DNA of 64,000 nt from an uncultured Gemmatimonadota bacterium. GTDB lineage: Bacteria; Latescibacterota; UBA2968; UBA8231. A program made the position numbers and the translations under genes. The DNA lies in NCBI GenBank assembly GCA_903893785.1, contig CAITNQ010000253.1:1-64000 (forward strand), given 5' to 3'. The stretch's first letter is position 1. Each line of letters opens with the position of its first letter. This document shows, piece by piece, positions 35,578-45,878 of this stretch. The notes under the pieces are model-generated. The model was not told where the DNA came from, did not search any database, and saw only the letters and a program-made list of their open reading frames with translations.

Positions 35578-36338
35578 GTCGGCCCTCCCGGGGTGCGGGC
35601 GACCGTGCCTTCCATTCCTAGGCGGCCGCCCAGGGCCCGGGCCCGGTCCAGGTCCTCGGGTGTGTCGACATCGACCCACGGCAGCGAACCACACTCCCAG
35701 GCGGTGACCGGCAGCCCCTGATCAACCAGCCACTGCACCGCTTCCAGGAAATACGCCCGGTACGCCTGGGGCCTCTCGGTCACCGCCTCAAGTGAGCGTC
35801 GCAGCCCGGCTGCCCCGGGGCCCGTGAACCGCATCACCCCCACTGAGGTGGCGTCGGTGTCCGGCCCGGGCAGGTCCTTGCCGACACGGAGGACCCGCCC
35901 GTCATACATTCGCACCCTCATGTCGTCCTCGCTGTAACTCGTCTGTCGTGAGACCGTCAGGGTGGCAGGGCCCCCAACCGCCAACAGACCCGCCAGCAGT
36001 TCAGGGTGGAACACGACATCGCCATTGACCAGGATCAGGTCGTCGGCCAACGCCCGACGGACGGTCCATAGAGACAGCAGGTTGTCGCTCACGGTCGCCA
36101 ACGGATTGTACCAGCACCGCGGTCGCAGTGAGCCGGTGCGGACGGCCAGCAGGTCCCGAATCCGGGCGCTGCCGCCACTGCAAACGATTAGGGCGTCGTC
36201 GACACCGTGGCGTTCCAAGATGTCGAGTTGGTGCGCCAGGAGGGGGCGCCCGTGCAACGGCAGCAGACACTTGGGATTGTCTGCCGTCAACGGCCACAGG
36301 CGCCGGCCGCGGCCCGCGGCCAGGATGATGGCTTGCAT
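35574..36338 (-). CDS. stand-alone nucleotidyltransferase (LicC/IPCT type)
   Basis: Cytoplasmic NTP-transferase of 254 residues that would join a phosphorylated head group to CTP or another NTP. The active-site loop is intact: ILAAGRGRRLWPLTADNPK (residues about 5-23), then LLPLHGRPLLAHQLD, and a metal site D in LVNGDVVFHPELLA. WVDVDTPEDLDRA near the end is typical of LicC, GlmU and IPCT. It is the first gene of the six-gene operon, with AAGGA 7 bp before ATG 36338 and a near-consensus promoter at 36435-36463. The head group could be phosphocholine, inositol phosphate or a similar alcohol phosphate. Confidence 0.9.
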   Translation of the reverse strand: MQAIILAAGRGRRLWPLTADNPKCLLPLHGRPLLAHQLDILERHGVDDALIVCSGGSARIRDLLAVRTGSLRPRCWYNPLATVSDNLLSLWTVRRALADDLILVNGDVVFHPELLAGLLAVGGPATLTVSRQTSYSEDDMRVRMYDGRVLRVGKDLPGPDTDATSVGVMRFTGPGAAGLRRSLEAVTERPQAYRAYFLEAVQWLVDQGLPVTAWECGSLPWVDVDTPEDLDRARALGGRLGMEGTVARTPGGPT

Positions 36339-36434
36339 GAAGTTCCTTGGCCCGCGGTCGCCGGGTCGGGCGTGGCCGCCGCGGCCCGCTGCCGCCTGGG
36401 ACCCGCCCGGGTCTTGGGCGGCACAGAACCGTTC

Positions 36435-36463
36435 AATATACCCGGCATGGGTCACACCGTCAA
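36435..36463 (-). promoter_or_regulatory. sigma70 promoter for the six-gene lipid/export operon
   Basis: Minus-strand TTGACG (36458-36463), 17-bp spacer, TATATT (36435-36440). A near-consensus promoter about 97 bp before the start codon. It fixes the 5' end of the operon 36338-29868. Confidence 0.85.
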
Positions 36464-36580
36464 CAAATCGCCGTCGCCGCCGCTTGCTGGCGGTGGTTCA
36501 ACCGGTGCCCGATCTTCTGCCGCCGGGAGCGCGGCGGGCGTTGACGGCCGGCCCGCACTGAACCGAAAGGAGCGGCGCGC

Positions 36581-37309
36581 ATGCGCGCGATCATTTTGGC
36601 AGCAGGCGCGGGGACCCGGCTGCGGCCCATGACCGACGGCGTCCCCAAGTGCCTTGTCTCACTGGGGCGTCGGCGTCTGCTGGACTATCAACTTGCGGCG
36701 TTGCGCGCCGTGGGGGTCGCGGATATCGTCCTGGTGGTTGGTTACGAGGCGGCTCAGGTGCGGGCCTACTGCGGCGCGAGCGTGCGCTATGTCGACAACC
36801 CGGACTACCTGACCACGAACAGCATCTACTCCCTCTTCCTGGCCCGGCACGAACTGGACTGCGCGACGTTCCTGTTCAACTGCGACATCCTTTTCGACCC
36901 GGCGATCCTCCAGCGCCTGCGCGGGGGCGGGGTACCCAATGCCGTGGCCGTGGACTCGGCCGCGCCGCGACTGGCGGGCGAAATGAACGTGGCCGTGGAC
37001 GCCACCGGCTGTATCACGGCGATCAGCAAGCAGGTGAAGCCTGAACAGGCCGCCGCTGTCAGCATGCAGCTGGCCATGTTTGATGCCGTCGGCGCCCGGG
37101 CGGTGGCCGGCGAGGTGGAGCGGTTGGTGGCCGCGGACCAGCGGCAGGCGTTCCCCACTTCGGCATACGGCCCGTTGCTGACGGCCCGGTCGCTGTATGC
37201 CGTGGACGGCGCCGGCCTGGCGTGGGGCGAAGTGGATTCCCTGTCTGACTACGCCCACGCAGTGGCCCAGGTCGTGCCGCGCCTGGATGCGGCGGGCCCG
37301 ACCCCGTGA
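36581..37309 (+). CDS. second stand-alone nucleotidyltransferase
   Basis: NTP-transferase of 242 residues with the intact loop ILAAGAGTRLRPMTDGVPK (about 4-22), CLVSLGRRRLLDYQLAALR and the metal-binding D in FNCDILFDPAIL; the C-terminal W-x-E-V-D (AWGEVDSLSDY) is as in LicC-type enzymes. It differs clearly in sequence from the minus-strand paralogue, so the two probably use different substrates. GAAAGGAG is 7-9 bp upstream of the ATG. Its stop overlaps the GTG of the second CDP-alcohol transferase, making the same two-gene module as on the other strand. Confidence 0.9.
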   Translation: MRAIILAAGAGTRLRPMTDGVPKCLVSLGRRRLLDYQLAALRAVGVADIVLVVGYEAAQVRAYCGASVRYVDNPDYLTTNSIYSLFLARHELDCATFLFNCDILFDPAILQRLRGGGVPNAVAVDSAAPRLAGEMNVAVDATGCITAISKQVKPEQAAAVSMQLAMFDAVGARAVAGEVERLVAADQRQAFPTSAYGPLLTARSLYAVDGAGLAWGEVDSLSDYAHAVAQVVPRLDAAGPTP

Positions 37310-38586
37310 CCGTCGGGCAGCAGCCTTCCGATCGGGAATCGCCTGCGCTCCGGGCCCCACGCCTGGCGTTGATAGATGCCACGGGCCCGGGAGCGGGGCG
37401 GCATCTGTGGGGCATGACCGTGGTCGAGCGCCAGGTACGTGAACTGGGTCGACTCGGCGTGGCTGAGGTGTGGGTGTTCCCCAGTGCCGGTACGCGCCAC
37501 GCCGCGACCGTGCTGCGCGACGACCTGACGCTGCTGTTTGGCATTCGCGTTGTCTGGGCGGGCGACGGCATCGCGTCCGACCTCCCCCAGGCGCTGGCCC
37601 GGATCGACGAGCCCGTGCTGCTGCTGCACGGTGACGTGGTCTACGACGAGCGCGTGTTCGCCCAGTTGGCGCAGGCCGACGCCCTGCTCGTTCAGGATCG
37701 GCCAGGCACGGGCGCGGCTCGCCTGCCAGCCGCGACGGTGGGTGCACTCGCCCGGCAGTGGGACAGCGACTGCCCTTGGGAGGCCCAGATTCGCCGGCTG
37801 GGTGTGGCCGACCGCGGTCCTGCTGACATCGAGGTCTACATACCGTCGTTGCGCCTGACCATGCCGCCCCTGATCGAGCCCGTGCCGGCGACCGCGGCGT
37901 TAGGACCGCTCGAGCGGTTGATGTACCGGCGCAGCTTCAAAGGCGCCATCGATATCGTGGCTCGGTACGGCTACTACGACCTGGTTCGCCTGCTGACCCG
38001 CTGGGTCTGTCCGACCCGCCTGACCCCCAATCTGTTCACGGTCCTCTCCGTGCTGGGGGTCTGGGCGGCCGCCCCGTGCCTGGCGACCGGTCGTCTCGGC
38101 TGGGGCTTGGCGGCGGCCTGGGTCGGTGTTCTGTGCGATTCCATCGACGGCAAGCTGGCTCGACTGCGCCTGCACCTGAGCGAGTCAATGGGGGCGTTCG
38201 AACACCTGACGGCCATGCCCGGCTTGGCGCTGTGGTACCTGGGCACCGGCTGGTACCTGACCGGGGGGCAGCTGCTGGCGGCTGGCGGCGTGGCGCTGGT
38301 GACCTGGCTGTTCCTGGCCGCCTTCGTGCTCGACAAGGTCGTTACCGGGCTGTTCCGCTCGCTGTCGGGCCGCGAGCTGTTCGACGCCGAACCGGTCGAC
38401 GCCGCCTTCCATCTGATCGCCGGGCGGCGTAACATCAGCCTGGTGCTATTGACGCTGGGAACGGCCGCCGATCGGCTGGCCGCGGCGTTCACCGCGGCCG
38501 CGGTCTGGACGGGGGTGACTTTGGCGTTCCACGTCGTCCGCTTTTCTTGGCTGCGGTGTCGGCGGGTAACGGCGGCAGGCTCCTGA
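37306..38586 (+). CDS. second CDP-alcohol phosphotransferase-like protein, catalytic Asp pair missing
   Basis: Membrane protein of 426 residues. Residues about 15-195 are a degenerate nucleotidyltransferase-like domain (keeps DEPVLLLHGDVVYDERVFAQL but lacks the PK loop). The CDP-OH-P domain (about 225-420) keeps D278, D281, G282, A285 and R286 but has H300 and M304 where the family needs two Asp (motif G-x3-D-x3-D). The loss of these metal ligand/base residues argues against normal phosphotransfer. It may be a regulatory partner of the intact paralogue at 34186, or use another chemistry. GTG 37306 overlaps the previous stop. The 3' end overlaps the convergent cytochrome gene by 98 bp. Confidence 0.8.
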   Translation: MTVGQQPSDRESPALRAPRLALIDATGPGAGRHLWGMTVVERQVRELGRLGVAEVWVFPSAGTRHAATVLRDDLTLLFGIRVVWAGDGIASDLPQALARIDEPVLLLHGDVVYDERVFAQLAQADALLVQDRPGTGAARLPAATVGALARQWDSDCPWEAQIRRLGVADRGPADIEVYIPSLRLTMPPLIEPVPATAALGPLERLMYRRSFKGAIDIVARYGYYDLVRLLTRWVCPTRLTPNLFTVLSVLGVWAAAPCLATGRLGWGLAAAWVGVLCDSIDGKLARLRLHLSESMGAFEHLTAMPGLALWYLGTGWYLTGGQLLAAGGVALVTWLFLAAFVLDKVVTGLFRSLSGRELFDAEPVDAAFHLIAGRRNISLVLLTLGTAADRLAAAFTAAAVWTGVTLAFHVVRFSWLRCRRVTAAGS

Positions 38587-39307
38587 TGTAGGCGATGATG
38601 TCGCGCAGCTGACGCTGGCTTAACCGGTCGGCGCCGAAAAACGGCATGAACAGCCCGGCGGCCGGGTCATAGGCGTCCGGGTCGATGCCGGTGAGCACCG
38701 CGCCCAAGCCGTCGCCTTCGCGCACTTTCCGCGCATAGAAGGCCGGATCGCGGTCACGCGGAATGGCCGGACCGATGCCGGCGCCGCCGTTGGGGTGGCA
38801 GGCGTGGCACGCGGCCATGAACAGCGGTTGCCCATCCAGACGGTTGCCGTCCCCGTGGCCTTCGTAGGCTCCTGAGAGGTCGCCTGCCGGGAACACACTC
38901 AAAGGGGCTCGTTCGGGGCGACGGGTGATGGCCTCCAGGTACGCCTGCAGATCCATCGTCTGCTGGGCGGACAGTCGCGTTGCGCTGCGCTGGTAGTGCT
39001 CCAGGCACACCACGGCGGCACTGGCGATCTGGCGGTAGGCGTTGGGTCGCTTGGGGTCCTTGCCCCACCAAGTTTCGCGCGCTGCCGCGTTGTACAGACT
39101 GTGGCCGGCGCGGATTAGGCCGTCGTCCTGGCGCTCCTCGTCGAAGTCGGCGTGGCAGTGGGCACAAGAGAGGCCGTTGGTGCCCAGGGTGGGAGCATGG
39201 AATAGACGTCGGCCTTCGGCGGCGCTGCCGGTCATGGTCATCTGTGCCGACACGGGCAGCAGGAACCAGAGAACCAGGCTCAGGCCAGCGGCAAGACCGA
39301 CGCGCAT
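38489..39307 (-). CDS. diheme c-type cytochrome
   Basis: Periplasmic electron carrier of 272 residues with a signal peptide (about 1-21) and two heme-binding motifs, CAHCH (about 48-52) and CHACH (about 167-171), each starting a separate domain; distal Met candidates lie in the C-terminal part (AAGLFMPFFGADRLSQRQLRDIIAYIRSL). The layout resembles SoxA/diheme cytochromes, but no Sox or oxidase gene is near. The last 27 residues, basic and Pro-rich, are read antisense to the CDP-alcohol gene and look like an extension past a lost stop. ATG 39307 begins the signal peptide; a much longer in-frame reading upstream is antisense to uvrA. Confidence 0.88.
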   Translation of the reverse strand: MRVGLAAGLSLVLWFLLPVSAQMTMTGSAAEGRRLFHAPTLGTNGLSCAHCHADFDEERQDDGLIRAGHSLYNAAARETWWGKDPKRPNAYRQIASAAVVCLEHYQRSATRLSAQQTMDLQAYLEAITRRPERAPLSVFPAGDLSGAYEGHGDGNRLDGQPLFMAACHACHPNGGAGIGPAIPRDRDPAFYARKVREGDGLGAVLTGIDPDAYDPAAGLFMPFFGADRLSQRQLRDIIAYIRSLPPLPADTAAKKSGRRGTPKSPPSRPRPR

Positions 39308-39347
39308 GCGGCCCTCGCAGGTTACGGGTGGATCCGACGCGCGCCAA

Positions 39348-39376
39348 TTACTAACCGGTTCTTGGCGTAGTGTCAA
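39348..39376 (-). promoter_or_regulatory. promoter for the cytochrome gene
   Basis: Minus-strand TTGACA (39371-39376), 17 bp, TAGTAA (39348-39353). Perfect -35; moderate -10. Lies 41-69 bp before the cytochrome ATG. Confidence 0.6.
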
Positions 39377-42214
39377 GCGCCCCGCCGCCGGGGCCGGTTC
39401 GCGGCCGACGGCACGACGCCAGGGCGCTTGCCGGGCGCCGGAAGCGGTCCCTCGCTGGCAACCGACTGCCCACCGCGGCACCGGCCGCACCATCGACGCA
39501 CGGGTGGAACAATGGCACAACAGTGGATCACGCTTCGCGGCGCCGCTGAGCACAACCTGGCGGGCGTGGACCTTGATCTGCCGCACGGTCAATGCATTGC
39601 CTTCAGCGGCGTTTCGGGATCGGGCAAGACCTCGCTGGTCTTCGACACCCTGTATGCCGAAGCCCGTCGCCGATTCCTGGTGGTCATGGACCGGTCGGAC
39701 CAGGGACTGGCACGCCGCGTGCGCCCGCCGCGCGTCCAGCTGTTGGACGGACTGGCGCCTGCGGTGGCCATTGCCCAGCACGCGCGCGCTGCCGGGCCGC
39801 GCAGCACCGTGGCTACGCTCACGGGCGTGCACGATTTCCTGCGCCTGCTGTGGGCCCGTGTCGGCGTGCCGCACTGCCTGAGCTGCGGCGCTCCGGTCCG
39901 TTGTCAACGGGCCGAGGAGCTTTACGACGCGGCGGTCTCTCTGCCAGTGGGCACCTCGCTGACCATCCTGGCGCCGCACTGGCGGCAACCCGACGAGGAC
40001 GTGGCGGCCTTTCTGGCCTGGACCGACCGGGCCGGGTACCGCCGGATCCGCGCCGGCACGACCTACTGGACACTGGAGGACGCGGCTCCGGAGCAGCTGC
40101 ACGGGCAGCCACTGGCCGTCGTTATCGACCGTCTGGCGATCCGGCCCGATACGCACCGGCGTCTGCGCGGTTCCCTCGAGGCAGCAGCCGAGGTGGGGCA
40201 GGGCCGCGTGTGCTTGGTCGACACCGCGACCGGCAGCGAGCAGACCTTCGCCGTGCGGCCCGCCTGCTCGGCCTGCGGTGCCCCTTCGCGGCCGTTGGAG
40301 CCGGCCCTGTTCTCTTTCCAGAGCCGGCGCGGGGCCTGCCCGGTCTGTCGCGGCCTGGGCGTCGAACGAGTGGCGCACCTGGACCGGGTCATGGGCGGCG
40401 AACACGGCACGCTCGAGGACTGCCTCGGTCCGCTGTGGCGTGACTTCGGGCAGCAGGAACTGCAGCGTCAGCTGACCGGGCTGTGCCGCCGTCACGGGAT
40501 CGAGATGGACCAGCCCGTGGGCACCTGGCCGGAAGCCGCGGTGACCGAATTCTGGCATGGCCGCACCCGGGGTTTCGGCGGCATGGCCGCCTGGCTGCAG
40601 ACTCCTCCCGCACGCAGCACGGCCGATCTGCGGACCTGGTTGGAGTCCTTTGCTGGCCACACCGCTTGCGCTGCCTGCGGCGGTACTCGCCTGCGACCCG
40701 AGGCTTTGGCCGTGACCGTGGCTGGCCAGCACCTGGCAGGTGTCTGCGCCCAACCGTTGGCGGCTCTGCCCGAGTTCCTGGGCGGCTTGTGCGCTCCGGG
40801 CCTGGAACAGGCGGTGATCGACCTGCTGGCGGCGCACCTGCGACGGTCGGTCACCATCCTGTGCGACCTGGGTTTGGGGTACCTGACCTGGGATCGGTCC
40901 GCGGAGACGTTGTCCAGCGGGGAACTGCAGCGCCTGCGCCTGGCCGCCGCGCTGGGGTCGCGGATGACGCAGGTGCTGTACGTCCTGGACGAGCCCAGCC
41001 TCGGTCTGCACGCCCGCGACACGGAGCGGCTGGTGTCGGCGCTGATGGCGCTGCGCGACGACGGCAACACGGTGGTGGTCGTCGAGCATGATCTGGCGGT
41101 GCTGCGGCGCGCCGATCTGCTGGTGGATGTGGGCCCCGGGGCAGGGCCTCGCGGCGGCAGCGTTGTGGCCCTGGGCCCACCGGCAGCAGTGGCGGCCGGC
41201 GATTCGCTGACCGGGCAATACCTGAGCGGTCGTCGCCAGCTACCGCGTCGGCCTGGCCGGCCGGCCGGCCAGGCTGGCTGGGTCACTGTCCACGAGGCCC
41301 GTGGCCACAACCTCAAAGGGGTCACGGTCGCGTTCCCCTTGGGCGCCCTGACCTGCGTCACCGGCGTGTCGGGTTCCGGCAAGAGCTCGTTGGTGCAGGG
41401 TACGCTGTGGCCAGCGCTGGCGGCCCGCCTGTACCGCTCCAGTCTGGCGGCGCTGCCCCATGCCGCCTGCACCGGCGGCGACTGCCTCCAACGCGTCGTG
41501 GCCGTGGACCAGCGACCCGTGGGCCGGACGCCCCGCAGCCACGCCGCTAGCTATACCGGCCTGCTGACGCCCCTGCGGCGGCTGTTCGCGGCCCTGCCCG
41601 AGGCGCGCCTGCGCGCGTACAAGCCGGCCCATTTCAGCTTTAACGCTGCCGAGGGAGCGTGCCCCCAATGCGGAGGCAGCGGAACCCAGGGGACTCGTCA
41701 GGGGTGGCTGGAAACCGCCGAGTTGGTCTGCGGCGCCTGCGGTGGCAGCCGTTACAGCCGCGAGGTTCTTGACATCCGCTACCAGGGCCTCACCATCGCG
41801 CAGGTGCTCGAACTGACCGTGGGCGAGGCACTGGAGCGCTTCGCCGCCGTCCCTGACCTGGCCTCGCGGCTGCTTCTGCTGCAGTCGGTCGGGTTGGGTT
41901 ACCTGCGCCTGGGCCAACCGTCGCCCCAGCTGTCCGGTGGCGAAGCGCAGCGCGTCAAGCTGGCAGCTGACTTGGGCCGTCCTGCCGTCGGCGCGACTCT
42001 TTACCTGCTGGACGAACCGACCACCGGCCTGCATCTGGAAGACGTACGCCTGCTGCTCGAACTGCTCCATCGCCTCGTCGATCAGGGCTCCACGGTGGTG
42101 GTCGTTGAGCACCACCTCGAGTTCGCCGCCGCGGCCGACTGGATCATCGATCTGGGACCGGAAGCCGGCGAGCGTGGAGGGCAGGTGGTGGCGGCCGGGA
42201 CCCCGGCGGAGGTA

Positions 42215-44506
<2,292 letters not shown>

Positions 44507-44559
44507 ACGGCGGCCTGCGGCCACCCGGCCTTCCGGTTACCCTCAAGGAGCCAAGCGCG

Positions 44560-45558
44560 ATGGCGAGAATCCGCATGGGTTTCATCGGCTGCGGGGGCAA
44601 TGCCTCCGGTCACGTCGGGCGCTGTCTGGAAATGCCGGCCGAGGTCGAGGTGGTGGGTCTGTGTGACCCCAGCGCGACCAGCCTCGACCGCCTCCGCGAA
44701 CGGCACGCGGCGGTAGCCGAGGTCCCCAGTTTTGGCGACTACCGCGACCTGCTGGCCCAGGTACCGATGGATGCGGTGCAGATATCTACGCCGCACACCT
44801 TGCACTTCGAGCAGATCATGGCGGCCCTAGACCGCGGCCTGCACGTGCTGTGTGAGAAACCCATGGTCTGCACCGTGGCGCACGCTCGCCAAGTCATTGC
44901 CAGGGCCGAGGCCGTGGGCCGTATCTTGATGGTGGCCTACCAGCGGCACCTCATGCCGCAGTTCCGCTATATCCGCAACCAGATCATGGCCGGTGAGCTT
45001 GGCCAGATCCAATTCGTTTCGGCGCTGCAGGACCAGGCCTGGTACCGGGGTACACGCGGTAGCTGGCGCCAGCAGCTCGCCCTTTCGGGTGGTGGCCAAC
45101 TGAACGACTCCGGCAGTCACCTGCTGGATATCATGCTGTGGATGACAGGTCTCGAGGTCGAGGAAGTCCAGGCCTTTGTCGAGAATTTCGAGTCCGAGGT
45201 GGACATCAATTCGGCGCTCTCGCTGCGTTTCCGCAACGGCGCCATGGGTAACCTGTCCATCGTCGGCAACTCGCCCACGGGTGGCATGTGGGAGGACATC
45301 ACGATCTGGGGCACCAAAGCCGTCGTCTATCTGCGGCAGGGCAAACTGACCGTGAAGGTGGCCGGCTCCAACGACGCGTACGAGCCCACGGGGCTGCCCG
45401 GAGCGAGTACCCCCGACCGCAACTTCGTCGACGCCATCCTGGGCCGTGATGCGGTGCAGGTGCCGGCCGTCTGCGGCCTGCGGGTCATCGAGCTGACTGA
45501 AGCCGCCTGGGAATCGGCGCGCCAGGGCCGGCCGGCCAAGGTGTCGGCTGCTGACTGA
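44560..45558 (+). CDS. Gfo/Idh/MocA-family NAD(P)-dependent oxidoreductase
   Basis: Second member of this family in the window, 332 residues. Rossmann motif GFIGCGGNASGHVG (about 6-19), EKP motif in VLCEKPMVCTVAHARQV, and a C-terminal domain with GGGQLNDSGSHLLDIMLWM holding the D/H catalytic pair. It is about 45 residues shorter than the 8208 gene and only distantly related to it. CAAGGAG lies 8-10 bp upstream of the ATG, 53 bp after metG. Sugar or inositol oxidation is the family role; substrate unknown. Confidence 0.93.
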   Translation: MARIRMGFIGCGGNASGHVGRCLEMPAEVEVVGLCDPSATSLDRLRERHAAVAEVPSFGDYRDLLAQVPMDAVQISTPHTLHFEQIMAALDRGLHVLCEKPMVCTVAHARQVIARAEAVGRILMVAYQRHLMPQFRYIRNQIMAGELGQIQFVSALQDQAWYRGTRGSWRQQLALSGGGQLNDSGSHLLDIMLWMTGLEVEEVQAFVENFESEVDINSALSLRFRNGAMGNLSIVGNSPTGGMWEDITIWGTKAVVYLRQGKLTVKVAGSNDAYEPTGLPGASTPDRNFVDAILGRDAVQVPAVCGLRVIELTEAAWESARQGRPAKVSAAD

Positions 45559-45582
45559 CGCGCGGCCGGGGCGGCGAATCGG

Positions 45583-45611
45583 TTGACGCTGGCCAGCGCG
45601 TCGGGTATATT
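45583..45611 (+). promoter_or_regulatory. consensus sigma70 promoter of a short transcript
   Basis: TTGACG (45583-45588), 17-bp spacer, TATATT (45606-45611). Expected start near 45618. Confidence 0.85.
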
Positions 45612-45733
45612 CGAAACGAACCGGGTAACCTCGGTTCTGTCACCGCCTCCGAGCTCGGGAACCGCCGGACGGGCTCAGGTCAGGCTCGCGTTGAACGACG
45701 CGCAGAGGGTTGAGCCGATGAACGCGCGCGCAC

Positions 45734-45749
45734 AGAAAGGAGGTGGTCC
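45734..45749 (+). promoter_or_regulatory. extended Shine-Dalgarno (16S 3'-end complement)
   Basis: AGAAAGGAGGTGGTCC matches the complement of the 16S rRNA 3' end (AGAAAGGAGGTGATCC) at 15 of 16 bases. TTG 45751 lies 7 bp after GGAGG; an ATG-TAG pair begins at 45756. Confidence 0.85.
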
Positions 45750-45750
45750 A

Positions 45751-45789
45751 TTGGAATGTAGTAAACCCACAGCGAGGTTGATCGCTTGA
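45751..45789 (+). CDS. possible 12-residue leader or micropeptide
   Basis: TTG-initiated reading frame for MECSKPTARLIA, placed at ideal distance from the extended Shine-Dalgarno. A frame opening at ATG 45719 would run into the same codons with a poor ribosome site. No downstream gene exists on this strand before the terminator, so it is not an ordinary attenuation leader. Whether the peptide or the RNA matters cannot be told. Confidence 0.4.
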   Translation: MECSKPTARLIA

Positions 45790-45794
45790 TCAAC
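45777..45794 (+). ncRNA. hairpin at the end of the micropeptide frame
   Basis: GTTGATC-GCTT-GATCAAC, 7-bp stem overlapping the micropeptide stop codon. It could pause or protect ribosomes, or be part of a small regulatory RNA that includes the anti-16S stretch. Confidence 0.5.
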
Positions 45795-45824
45795 TCCAGG
45801 TGATCGACCCCCTGGGAGAGCAAA

Positions 45825-45863
45825 CCGGGCGCCTTCCTCGCGGAGGGCGCCCGGCCTCTTTTT
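45825..45863 (+). terminator. intrinsic terminator of the short transcript
   Basis: CCGGGCGCC arm pairs with GGCGCCCGG across an 11-12-nt loop, followed by CCTCTTTTT. It gives a predicted RNA of about 245 nt. Confidence 0.9.
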
Positions 45864-45878
45864 GTCCCGGAGTGCGCC

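Larger units (their letters stand above)
45559..45878. other. 320-bp region with a small transcript unit
   Basis: No large gene. It contains a consensus promoter (45583-45611), a near-complete complement of the 16S rRNA 3' end (45734-45749), a possible 12-residue reading frame (45751-45789), a hairpin (45777-45794) and a terminator (45825-45863), all on the plus strand. Confidence 0.7.

Noticed and set aside
39308..41218. N-terminal extension of the cytochrome to about 909 residues
   Set aside because: The extra part is antisense to uvrA; the signal peptide begins at ATG 39307.
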